Shown here piece by piece: positions 19,118 to 29,212 of a stretch of 38,529 nt of DNA. The translations under genes were made by a program, and so were the position numbers. This DNA is from Pseudomonadota bacterium. GTDB taxonomy: Bacteria; Pseudomonadota; Gammaproteobacteria; Xanthomonadales; Rhodanobacteraceae. The stretch spans positions 1 to 38,529 of the forward strand of contig JAKAEJ010000014.1 of assembly GCA_021818335.1 (NCBI GenBank). The letters are read 5' to 3'. Below the pieces are notes generated by a model. That model worked only from the letters and a program-made list of their open reading frames with translations, ran no database searches and was not told where the DNA came from. Position 1 is the stretch's first letter. Every line of letters begins with the position of its first letter.

Positions 19118-19665
19118 AGCTGTACCTGCCGCTGGCCATCTTCCTGGCCCTGGTCGGGCTGTTCGGGTTCGGCCTGTGGTGGAACAGTGCGCACAACCCG
19201 ACGTTGGTGCCATCGCCGCTGATCGGCAAGCCGGCGCCCGCCTGGAACCTGCCACTGCTCTATCAGCCGGCCAAGACGCTCGACAAGGCCGACATGCTGG
19301 GCAAGCCCTATATCGTCAACGTCTTCGCCAGTTGGTGTTTTGCCTGCGCCGACGAGCACCCGGTGCTGATGGCCTACAGTCACGACCTCGGCGTGCCCCT
19401 GATCGGATACGACTACAAGGACAAGGCCACCGATGCGCTGGCGTGGCTGCAGCAGCATGGCGATCCCTACACGCAGGTCGTGGCGGACGAGAGCGGGCGG
19501 ACCGCCATCAACTTCGGCGTGTATGGCGCGCCGGAGACGTACCTGATCAACGCCCGGGGCATCATCCTGTGGAAGCACATCGGTCCCCTGACGCCCGGCG
19601 TCATCCGCGATGAGTTGGCGCCGCGTTTGCGCAAGCTGGGGATCCAACCGAGGATTGGCGCATGA
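19114..19665 (+). CDS. ccmG: Thiol:disulfide interchange protein CcmG/DsbE
   Basis: CcmG is a membrane-tethered periplasmic thioredoxin that keeps apocytochrome c cysteines, or CcmH, reduced. The 183-residue protein has an N-terminal membrane anchor and a thioredoxin fold with the redox pair Cys75 and Cys78 (ASWCFACADEHP), FGVYGAPETYLI with the cis-proline, and a C-terminal GPLTPGVIRDEL. The intervening Phe-Ala differs from the Pro/Val/Thr pairs more often seen, but the cysteines are intact. ATG at 19114 overlaps the ccmF TGA. Confidence 0.95.
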   Translation: MKLYLPLAIFLALVGLFGFGLWWNSAHNPTLVPSPLIGKPAPAWNLPLLYQPAKTLDKADMLGKPYIVNVFASWCFACADEHPVLMAYSHDLGVPLIGYDYKDKATDALAWLQQHGDPYTQVVADESGRTAINFGVYGAPETYLINARGIILWKHIGPLTPGVIRDELAPRLRKLGIQPRIGA

Positions 19666-20096
19666 AGGGCATGCTGCGCACCGCGACGCTCGTGCTCTTG
19701 CTGGGCACCGCGCTTGCATCGTCTGCCGTCGATGCGCTGCCCTTCAAGAATGCCGCACAGGAGGTGCGCTTCCAGGACCTGACGCGCCAGTTGCGCTGCC
19801 TCGTATGCCAGAACGAGGACCTCGCGGACTCCGATGCCAAGCTCGCCAAGGACCTGCGCTACGAGATCTTCCAGCAGATGCAGGCAGGCCGCAGCAACGC
19901 GCAGATCAAGCAGTGGCTGGTCGACCGCTATGGTGACTACGTCCTGTACAAGCCGCCGCTGAAGCCGTCCAACTATCCACTGTGGTTCAGCCCGTTCGTG
20001 CTGCTGCTGCTGGGCGCGCTGGGCGTGGGCATCTACCTGCGCCGCCGTGCGCAGCCGCCGGCTGCGGCCGGCTCCGACGAGGATCAGGACTGGTGA
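19662..20096 (+). CDS. ccmH: Cytochrome c-type biogenesis protein CcmH (CycL)
   Basis: CcmH is a membrane-anchored periplasmic thiol protein working with CcmG and CcmF at the apocytochrome haem-binding site. The 144-residue protein has a signal peptide (about 1-25), the family motif with Cys46 and Cys49 in LRCLVCQN, a three-helix domain ending WLVDRYGDYVLYKPPLKPSN, and one C-terminal membrane helix. After CQN the residues are Glu-Asp where Gln-Ser is usual (CQNEDLADSDAKLAKDLR), a small local change. It overlaps ccmG and ccmI by four bases each. Confidence 0.95.
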   Translation: MKGMLRTATLVLLLGTALASSAVDALPFKNAAQEVRFQDLTRQLRCLVCQNEDLADSDAKLAKDLRYEIFQQMQAGRSNAQIKQWLVDRYGDYVLYKPPLKPSNYPLWFSPFVLLLLGALGVGIYLRRRAQPPAAAGSDEDQDW

Positions 20097-21168
20097 ACAC
20101 GACGTTTCTGCTGGCCAGCGGCCTGTTGCTGGCGCTGGCGCTTGCCTTCGTGCTCTGGCCCCTGCTCAGCCAGGCCGCGCGACAGCCCAATCGCCGCGGC
20201 CTCTACGCGCTGGGGGCCCTGTTGGCGATCGGCATCCCGCTGGCCAGCGCGGGCTTGTACCGCCAGGTCGGCGATCCGGCCGCGCTCAACCCCGCCGCTG
20301 CGCGCCAACCCCTGACGATCGATGAAGCCATCGCCAAGATCCGGGCATCGCTGGACCGCAACGGCGCAGATCCCGACCTCTGGACGTTGCTGGGACAGGC
20401 CTACAGCGCGAAGCACGAGCCCGCCAAGGCCGCCGACGCGTTTGAACATGCGCTGAAGTACAAGCCGGACAACGCTGACCTGCTGGTCGCCTGGGCGCAG
20501 GCCGATTCGCTGACCCAGCCGCAGCATCTCATCAACGGACTCGCGCGGGCGCGTCTGCAACGCGCCGTGGCCGTCGATCCGACCCACCAGCGCGGGTTGT
20601 GGCTGCTCGGCATCAGCGACTTCCAGCTGGGCCACTATGCCGGAGCCATCGCCACCTGGACGCGACTGCTGAAGCTGCTGCCTCCGGGCTCGGGCGTGGC
20701 CCAAGGCGTGGCTGACCAGGTGCATCTGGCTGCCCAGCGCGGCGGCGTGGCCCTCGATCCGGAGCAGGACCGCGTCCTGGCGGCGGCTACGGCGGCGCCG
20801 GCGGCGGCAGACAGCGCGGGAGGACCCCGGATCACCGTTCACGTGAGCCTCGCGCCGGCACTGGCGCCGCGCCTCGGCAACGAGACGTTGCTCTACGTCT
20901 TCGCGCGCAACCCTGACGGACCCCCGATGCCCCTGGCGGTCGCGCGACTGCCGGCCAGCAGCCTGCCCGCCACAGTCACCCTCACCAACGCCATGAGCAT
21001 GTCGCCCGCCATGAACCTCTCGTCGGCCAAGACGGTGATCATCGGTGCGCGGCTGAGCGCCAGTGGCCAGCCGTTGGCGCAACCCGGCGACCTCGAAGGG
21101 CAAAGCAAGCCAGTCCCGGTGGCGGGTGGCAAGCCCGTGGATGTCCTCATCGACCGGGTGGTCCACTG

Positions 21169-21169
<1 letters not shown>
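20093..21169 (+). CDS. ccmI: Cytochrome c biogenesis factor CcmI (CycH)
   Basis: CcmI is a TPR chaperone that binds the C-terminus of apocytochromes c and brings them to CcmF/H. The start is GTG at 20093, overlapping the ccmH TGA. The 358-residue protein has two N-terminal membrane helices around a short loop, TPR-like repeats (IRASLDRNGADPDLWTLLGQAY, AADAFEHALKYKPDNADLLVAWAQ, AVDPTHQRGLWLLGI), and a C-terminal periplasmic beta domain (ITVHVSLAPALAPRLGNETLLYVFARNPDGPPMPLAVAR) as in the fused CcmH/CcmI proteins of enterobacteria. Its TGA overlaps the next gene's ATG by one base. Confidence 0.93.
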
Positions 21170-24110
<2,941 letters not shown>

Positions 24111-24153
24111 CCGCGCGGGGCGGGTACACCGGTTGCGGCACGACGCCCGGCGA

Positions 24154-24588
24154 TCAATCCAGTGGCAAGCCAAGCCGCGCGCGCACGGCCGGGTCCAGCG
24201 ATGCCAACCCGGCGGCCTGACCAAGCGCCAGTGCGTCCTCCGCCGGTACGCCTTGCTCCCAGGCCGCGGCCAGGGCGATCAAGGCGCCCACGCGGTTCGA
24301 TGTGCCGCAATGGAGCAGCACCGCATCCTCCCCGGCCCTTGCCAGCGCGTCATGCAGCGCCCGCGCATTGGCGCGGTTGAGGTCGGCCGGCGTAGCCACC
24401 GGGATATTCACATAATGCATGCCGAGGCGGCGGACGCAATCCGCCTCGTCGAACGCGAGCTCGCTTGGCGGCCGCAGGTTGACCACCCAGCGCACGCCAT
24501 CGGCGGCGAGCCGTTCAAGGTCCTGTGCATCGGGTTGCCCCGCGCAATACAGACGGCCTTCAAGTACGCGGGGCTGGCAGGGACTCAT
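24154..24588 (-). CDS. DUF442/protein-tyrosine-phosphatase-like protein
   Basis: The 144-residue protein resembles the DUF442 (TIGR01244-type) phosphatase-fold family, often fused or linked to ETHE1-like metallo-beta-lactamases in Blh proteins. Visible features: LYCAGQPDAQDLERLAADGVRWVVNLRP, FDEADCVRRLGMHYVNIPV, and a P-loop HCGTSNRVGALIAL with Cys94 and Arg99. The loop is C-x4-R, not the C-x5-R of classical tyrosine phosphatases, as in this family. The start at 24588 has GGAG six bases upstream; an ATG at 24615 is less likely. It diverges from the persulfide dioxygenase gene, which supports a sulfur-related role, though activity is unproven. Confidence 0.8.
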   Translation of the reverse strand: MSPCQPRVLEGRLYCAGQPDAQDLERLAADGVRWVVNLRPPSELAFDEADCVRRLGMHYVNIPVATPADLNRANARALHDALARAGEDAVLLHCGTSNRVGALIALAAAWEQGVPAEDALALGQAAGLASLDPAVRARLGLPLD

Positions 24589-24788
24589 GTCGATCTCCGT
24601 TGCGGTGGGTGCCATCGCTGGCAGCTCGGGGCCTCGGGGGAGCGCGTTGCGCCGGACAGAGAGTACCCGCATCTCGGCACGCGACCGAACGGGACCAGCC
24701 CGGCTTCGCCCTTCCGTGTTCGAACGTTCAGTCACGGTCCGGGCAAGTCAATTATTTTAGTGTTTGCTAATTTGTTAACGGCACCCCC
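24589..24788. promoter_or_regulatory. Divergent control region of the sulfur module
   Basis: This 200-base region lies between the divergent DUF442 and persulfide dioxygenase genes. It has an AT-rich block (24750-24778) far below the local GC level, holding the inverted repeat TTAG-N6-CTAA at 24757-24770, just upstream of the dioxygenase ATG. A second dyad, CCGTG ... CACGG at 24714-24737, flanks the palindrome GTTCGAAC. ArsR-type persulfide sensors such as BigR/SqrR bind AT-rich dyads in similar places, but no regulator gene is present and the match is only by kind. The dioxygenase has no clear Shine-Dalgarno. Confidence 0.45.
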
Positions 24789-25664
24789 ATGCAGCCCATC
24801 GTGGACAGCATCCTCCATTCGCCGAGCGCGACCTGGACCCATCTTCTCATCGACCCGGCTACCCGGACCGCGGCCGTCATCGATCCGGTCCTGGACCTCG
24901 ACTTTCCTTCGGGCGCATCGAGCCCAGCGCACGTCCGTGGCCTGGTGAACCGGATCGAGACGCACGGCGCCCACCTTGCGTGGATCCTCGAGACGCACGC
25001 GCACGCCGATCATTTCTCTGCAGCCGCCTGGCTCCGTGAGGAAACCGGAGCCCGCATTGCCATCGGGGCGGGCATCCAGGACGTCCAGGAGCATTTCAGC
25101 CATGCACTCAACCTGGAGCCCGGTTTCCGAACGGATGGTTCGCAATTCGATCGTCTCCTGCATGACGGCGATACCATCGAGGTCGGCATGCTGCACGTGC
25201 AGGTCATCGCCTCGCCCGGCCATACCCGCGACTCGGTCAGCTACCTCGCGGGTGACGCGCTTTTCGTAGGCGATACCTTGTTCCCTCCGGACTGTGGCAC
25301 TGCGCGCTGCGACTTCCCTGGAGGGGACGCGGGCATCCTCTACGACTCGATCCAGCGGATCTATCGATTGCCCGATGCGACCCGCATGTTCGTATGCCAT
25401 GACTACCCGCCGCACGGCCGTGCACCCCGCGCCCATTGCACCGTGGGCGAGCAACGCCGAGCCAACGCCCACGTGCGGGCGGATACGGCACGAGAAGCGT
25501 TCATGGCCTTGCGCACCACGCGCGACCGAAGCCTGTCGCCACCCGCATTGCTTTATCCCGCCGTGCAGGTCAACGTGCGCGCCGGAGCGCTGCCTCCCCC
25601 CGAAGCCAATGGCGCGATCTATCTCAAGGTACCGGTGGGCGGGATGTCCGGGCGCGCGGCATGA
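24789..25664 (+). CDS. ETHE1/Blh-like persulfide dioxygenase, metallo-beta-lactamase fold
   Basis: Persulfide dioxygenases oxidise glutathione persulfide to sulfite and glutathione using one iron and oxygen. The 291-residue protein begins MQPIVDSILHSPSATWTHLL, the characteristic opening of the Blh/ETHE1 group. Metal ligands: THAHADH (His70, His72, Asp74, His75), SPGHTRDS (His145), Asp162 in VGDTLFPPDCGTARCDFPGGDA, and His204 in VCHDYPP. The DCGTARCDFPGGD segment is diagnostic for this family against glyoxalase II. Its ATGA overlap with the truncated hemoglobin gene shows one operon. Unlike Blh it lacks a fused DUF442 domain, which sits on the opposite strand instead. Confidence 0.9.
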   Translation: MQPIVDSILHSPSATWTHLLIDPATRTAAVIDPVLDLDFPSGASSPAHVRGLVNRIETHGAHLAWILETHAHADHFSAAAWLREETGARIAIGAGIQDVQEHFSHALNLEPGFRTDGSQFDRLLHDGDTIEVGMLHVQVIASPGHTRDSVSYLAGDALFVGDTLFPPDCGTARCDFPGGDAGILYDSIQRIYRLPDATRMFVCHDYPPHGRAPRAHCTVGEQRRANAHVRADTAREAFMALRTTRDRSLSPPALLYPAVQVNVRAGALPPPEANGAIYLKVPVGGMSGRAA

Positions 25665-26089
25665 ATCCGGAACCTTCCCTGTACGCGCGCATTGGCGGCC
25701 AACCGACGATCGATATGATCGCCCGCTGCTTCTATGCACGGATGGAGACCATGCCGGAGGCAGCCGCAGTGCGCGCCATGCACCGGATGGGCCTTGATCA
25801 AGCGGAGGAGCGACTGCGTGCGTTCCTGAGTGGTTTCCTCGGCGGGCCCGATCTCTACCGGTCACGCTACGGCGAACCGATGATGCGGCGGCGTCATATG
25901 CCTTTTCCCATTGGAGCCGCCGAACGCGACGCGTGGCTGGCCTGCATGGCGGGAGCACTTGATGAAGCGCTCGAACATCCAGCCTTGCGACAGGAGGCTT
26001 TTGCGTCCATCGCCCAATTTGCCGATCACATGCGCAATCGCGATGGCAACGCCCCGCCGATGCCGCGCGCGGGAACGACGCCATCCTGA
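25661..26089 (+). CDS. Group II truncated hemoglobin
   Basis: Group II truncated globins (trHbO) bind heme and oxygen, nitric oxide, peroxide or sulfide. The 142-residue protein shows LYARIGGQPTIDMIARCFYARM (A/B helices, B10 Tyr), FLSGFLGGPDLYRSRYGEPMMRRRHMPFPIG with the proximal F8 His79, and DAWLACMAGALDEA with the G8 tryptophan typical of group II. Its ATG overlaps the dioxygenase TGA, so both are made from one message. An oxygen- or sulfide-binding globin coupled to a persulfide dioxygenase suggests gas supply or protection, which is inference. The C-terminal Pro-rich tail is not conserved. Confidence 0.92.
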   Translation: MNPEPSLYARIGGQPTIDMIARCFYARMETMPEAAAVRAMHRMGLDQAEERLRAFLSGFLGGPDLYRSRYGEPMMRRRHMPFPIGAAERDAWLACMAGALDEALEHPALRQEAFASIAQFADHMRNRDGNAPPMPRAGTTPS

Positions 26090-26166
26090 ACATCCATCGC
26101 CTGCCCCTACGCACGTTTATATCGTCATGATCTAATCAAGCATCCGTTTTCCTGACAGGAGCTTCC
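26090..26166 (+). promoter_or_regulatory. Spacer before the rhodanese gene with a TGAT-CTA-ATCA dyad
   Basis: The 77-base spacer between the globin and rhodanese genes is AT-rich around 26115-26140 and holds the short dyad TGAT-N3-ATCA at 26128-26138. It looks like an FNR half-site pair, but the spacing is three, not the FNR-type arrangement TTGAT-N4-ATCAA. It may carry a separate promoter. A clear GACAGGAG Shine-Dalgarno precedes the ATG at 26167. Confidence 0.3.
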
Positions 26167-26523
26167 ATGTTTGGTTTCAACAGCGGCGCCCATCCTCTCG
26201 ACATCGATGCCAAGACCGCGCGCCAACGCCTGGAGCAAGGTGCGCGCCTCGTCGACGTCCGCGAAGCCCATGAAGTCGCGCATGGCATGGTGCCCGGCAG
26301 CGTGCATATTCCGCTGGGTGTTTTCGGCGGGGATCTGGCCGGCGTGCTCACGCGCCATGGCCTCGATCCAACCCAGCACGACATCCTTTGCATCTGCGCC
26401 AGTGGCGGACGGTCGCGGCATGCCGCCATGGCGCTTCGCCAGCTCGGCTGTCCCGCGGCGGCATCGGTGATGGGTGGTGTCATGGCCTGGGCAGCCGGCG
26501 GTGGCGCCCTGCAGAAGGCCTGA
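26167..26523 (+). CDS. Rhodanese-like single-domain sulfurtransferase
   Basis: Single-domain rhodaneses carry a persulfide on a loop cysteine and pass sulfane sulfur to acceptors such as cyanide, glutathione or sulfite. The 118-residue protein has LVDVREAHEVAHGMVPGSVHIPLG, the active loop Cys77-Ala-Ser-Gly-Gly-Arg-Ser (ICASGGRSRHAAMALRQLG) and a C-terminal GGVMAWAAGG, all standard. No signal peptide is seen, so it is cytosolic. It lies 77 bases after the globin and completes a module with the persulfide dioxygenase. The substrate in this module is inferred to be glutathione persulfide. Confidence 0.93.
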   Translation: MFGFNSGAHPLDIDAKTARQRLEQGARLVDVREAHEVAHGMVPGSVHIPLGVFGGDLAGVLTRHGLDPTQHDILCICASGGRSRHAAMALRQLGCPAAASVMGGVMAWAAGGGALQKA

Positions 26524-26713
26524 GGGCCCGCGGGGGTGCAGATGGCCTGCATGGCCGCTCAACCATGCAGAATCCAGGTGATGGCGCGCGGACGACGGCA
26601 CCGCGACCAGCCGCGAATCGGCCGGAGCCGAACGGCGGCTGTCCGTGGTCGACGCGGGGGAGTCGCCATGCCGAGTCAGGCGATGTACCGTGGCGTGAAC
26701 TCGGAGCGAAATG

Positions 26714-27235
26714 ATGAACCGATTGCCCGCGCTTCTGATCGCCAGCGCGCTCCTGTCCGCGGGGCGCACCGACGCCGCTCCGGTGCTGGATTTGACGCTG
26801 CCGCAAAATTACCTGCAATCGCTGGCCCCCACCAAGCCGGCATCCAGCGCGACATCCATCGCCACGACCGGCGCGCCAGTGCGTCGCAGCGCCCGCAACG
26901 GCACCGCCTCGGGTTCGCATCCGCAAGTCTGGGGAAGCGCAACGACCGCCGCGGGATACGGAAGTGGCATCGGCAGCAGCTTCTGGCAAAGTGCCAATGT
27001 CAATGCTGCTCAGGCGCTCGACAATTCGCGAAATCCGCTGGTCATCACCGGCGGGGTTGCCGGCGCCCTCGGGTACAGCCATGCCTTTGGCACGACGCAG
27101 TGGGAAGGCGCCCACGTCGAGATGAGCAAGCTTTTCGGCGGTCGCCATCCCTTCGCATTCACGCTGGGCATCGCCGTCAGCCGCGAGCGAAGCCTCGGCA
27201 ACGGCAGCTGGTTCCAGCAAGCCCAGGCACCCTGA
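26714..27235 (+). CDS. Hypothetical secreted protein
   Basis: Unrecognised protein of about 173 residues. It begins MNRLPALLIASALLSAGRTDA, a clear signal peptide with likely cleavage after DAA. The mature part is rich in Ser, Gly, Ala and Thr, with a low-complexity GSHPQVWGSATTAAGYGSGIGSS stretch, then HAFGTTQWEGAHVEMSKLFGGRHPFAFTLGIAVSRE, which may form beta structure. A periplasmic or outer-membrane location is likely. Two adjacent ATGs exist (26711 and 26714); GGAG places the second at a better distance. The 190 bases before it contain no recognised gene. No function can be assigned. Confidence 0.7.
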   Translation: MNRLPALLIASALLSAGRTDAAPVLDLTLPQNYLQSLAPTKPASSATSIATTGAPVRRSARNGTASGSHPQVWGSATTAAGYGSGIGSSFWQSANVNAAQALDNSRNPLVITGGVAGALGYSHAFGTTQWEGAHVEMSKLFGGRHPFAFTLGIAVSRERSLGNGSWFQQAQAP

Positions 27236-27362
27236 GCGCTGAAGGATCACGCCGTGGCGGTCTTCCCTGCCGGCATCCGCCGTCTCGTGGCCTGACCGGC
27301 TGACGCGCCGATGCCCGCACAATCGGCGTCCGTTCCAGGGAAAGGCATCCACCACGCAACCA

Positions 27363-28387
27363 GTGGTCCTGATCACGGGCGGTGCCGGGGCGGTGCCGGG
27401 TATGTCGGATCGCATGCCTGTGTCGCACTCATCGAGTCGGGCTATTTGCCTCTCGTGCTGGACAACTTCAGCAACAGCAGCATCGAATCGTTGCGTCGCG
27501 TCGGCCGCATCACCGGCGTGCAACCGCGACTCGTCGAAGCAGACGTGCGTGATGCCAGCGCGCTAGACTCCGTTTTCCGCGGTGGCACGATCGATGCGGT
27601 GATGCACTTTGCCGGCCTGAAAGCCGTAGGAGAATCCACGGCCCAGCCGCTTCGCTATTACGCGCACAACCTGGCCGGCACGGTTGCGCTGGCCGAGGCC
27701 ATGCAACGCACCGGCGTGCGCAACCTGGTGTTCTCGTCCTCGGCCACGGTGTATGGGGAACCCGGCATCGAGCAACTCCAAGAGGACATGCGCTGCGACC
27801 CGGTCAATCCCTTTGGAAGAACCAAATGAATGATCGAGCAGATGCTCGCGGACCTCGCCGCCAGCGAGCCGGGCTGGCGCATCACGCGACTGCGCTACTT
27901 CAGTCCGGTGGGGGCGCACGCCAGCGGACTGATCGGCTAGGATCCGGGTGGCGTGCCCAACAATCTCATGCCCTATGTCAGCCAGGTCGCCGTCGGGCGC
28001 CTCGATCGCCTGGGCGTCTACGGTGGCGATTGGCCCACGCCCGATGGGACCGGGGTGCGTGACTACATCCACGTCATGGACCTTGCCGATGGTCACGTCG
28101 CGACCCTTCGCCACCTGCTGGCCGCGCCGCCGCAATTGCTGACGCTGACTCTCGGAACCCGTCGTGGCACGTCGGTGCTGGAGATGATCCGTGCCTTCGA
28201 GCGCGCGAGCGGCCGCCCCGTGCCGTACGACATCTTCGATCGCCGCGCCGGCGACATCGCCGCCTGCTGGGCGGATGCCACGCGCACGGCGCAGGTGCTC
28301 GGCTGGCGCACGCATCGGGGGCTCGATGATCTGTGCGATGACGCATGGCGCTGGCAGCAGGCCAATCCCCGAGGCTATGGCGGCTGA
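27363..28387 (+). pseudogene. galE: UDP-glucose 4-epimerase pseudogene
   Basis: The translation follows GalE from VVLITGGAG to GYGG but is broken. An 11-base tandem duplication (27379-27400) shifts the frame inside the GGAGYVGSH NAD-binding loop. TGA at 27827-27829 replaces the Leu codon in the GRTK-L-MIEQML segment, and TAG at 27938-27940 stands where LIG-E-DP is expected. The catalytic YxxxK tyrosine is also changed: NPFGRTK with TTT at 27812. After these points the frame is clean through PNNLMPYVSQVAVG, GVRDYIHVMDLADGH, LGTRRGTSVLEM and the end. Removing one duplicate copy restores the frame. No start codon with a Shine-Dalgarno is visible; GTG at 27363 is the nearest. GalE would have interconverted UDP-glucose and UDP-galactose. 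Confidence 0.93.
27379..27400 (+). repeat. 11-base perfect tandem duplication inside galE
   Basis: The unit GCGGTGCCGGG occurs twice in a row at 27379-27389 and 27390-27400. One copy encodes part of the GGAG dinucleotide loop; the second shifts the frame by +11. Deleting either copy gives the expected ITGGAGYVGSHAC. Confidence 0.95.
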
Positions 28388-28446
28388 GCGTTGCCGCCCC
28401 CCGGCCCTGCGGGCACGATGCGGGCTGGTCGCGAGGATGTCGCCTG

Positions 28447-29025
28447 CTAGTCCACCGCCCCGATCACGCGCTGGACAAACAGGTCAAGCAGATCCGGGTC
28501 ATGCTTCGTGCCCCGCTCCGGCAGCAGGATGGCCATGGCCTCGGCGTGCGTCCGTGGCCTGTGGTACGGCCGATCGGAAGTCAGCGCGTCGTAGCTGTCG
28601 ACGACGGAGAGAATGCGCGCCGAGATCGGGATGGTGTCGCCCCGCAACCCATCCGGATAGCCGTCTCCATCCCAGTGTTCGTGGTGATGGCGCACCAGCA
28701 GCGCCACTTCCTCGCGAAAGGGGATGTCGCGCTGCGCCAGGATGATGCGCGACCCGGTTTCGCTGTGCTGCTGCATGAGCGACCATTCACGCGCAGTCAG
28801 TCGGCCCGATTTCTGCACGATCGCGGCCGGCACGTGCAACTTGCCGATGTCGTGGATGCGACCAGCCATGCCGAGGACGCCCAGGTCGTGACCGTCGAAG
28901 CCCAGCAAGGCGCCCAACTGGACCGCATGCCGCGCCACCCGCTCGCAATGGCTGGCAACACCCGGATCAAGCCCGCAAAGCGCGCGCTCCAGGATGGGGT
29001 CACTGATGTAGGCCCAGCAATCCAC
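28447..29025 (-). CDS. Stand-alone HD-GYP domain phosphodiesterase
   Basis: HD-GYP domains are metal-dependent phosphohydrolases that usually degrade cyclic di-GMP. The 192-residue protein is almost only this domain: GRIHDIGKLHVP (HD at 58-59), HSETGSRIILAQ, HHHEHWDGDGYPDGL (GYP at 122-124), ARILSVVDSYDALTSDRPYH, and no receiver or sensory domain. The start is GTG at 29025 with GGAGG five bases upstream, so the short form is probably genuine. Product and specificity are inferred from the motif set. It is separated from the galE pseudogene by 59 bases and from the M61 gene by a 187-base gap. Confidence 0.9.
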   Translation of the reverse strand: MDCWAYISDPILERALCGLDPGVASHCERVARHAVQLGALLGFDGHDLGVLGMAGRIHDIGKLHVPAAIVQKSGRLTAREWSLMQQHSETGSRIILAQRDIPFREEVALLVRHHHEHWDGDGYPDGLRGDTIPISARILSVVDSYDALTSDRPYHRPRTHAEAMAILLPERGTKHDPDLLDLFVQRVIGAVD

Positions 29026-29175
29026 GTCGTCCTCCGGTCAGTGCCTCGCGCGCGAGGATGACACTCTGTTGGTTCGGTCGCCGAGCCAAGGGCTGGCAAG
29101 GCAATAACCCGGAACCCCATGCAATTTACGCGCCAAATAGGGCCGAAACCCGCAGGCAAGCGACACCGCCGCGGG

Positions 29176-29197
29176 GCGCCGGCCAGGCGGCCGGCGC
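29176..29197. repeat. 9-bp GC-only hairpin between HD-GYP and M61 genes
   Basis: GCGCCGGCC (29176-29184), loop AGGC, then GGCCGGCGC (29189-29197) form a perfect nine-pair stem 16 bases past the M61 stop. It is placed like a terminator for that gene, but no T-run follows on the minus strand, so it may act as an RNA 3' stabiliser or a factor-dependent stop. Confidence 0.5.
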
Positions 29198-29212
29198 TTG
29201 TCGCCGCCGGCC

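Noticed and set aside
25793-25804. TTGATCAAG inside the globin gene as an FNR site
   Set aside because: The half-sites have no four-base spacer and the place is coding.
24732-26114. Minus-strand frame of 460 codons over the dioxygenase and globin genes
   Set aside because: Antisense of two well-supported genes.
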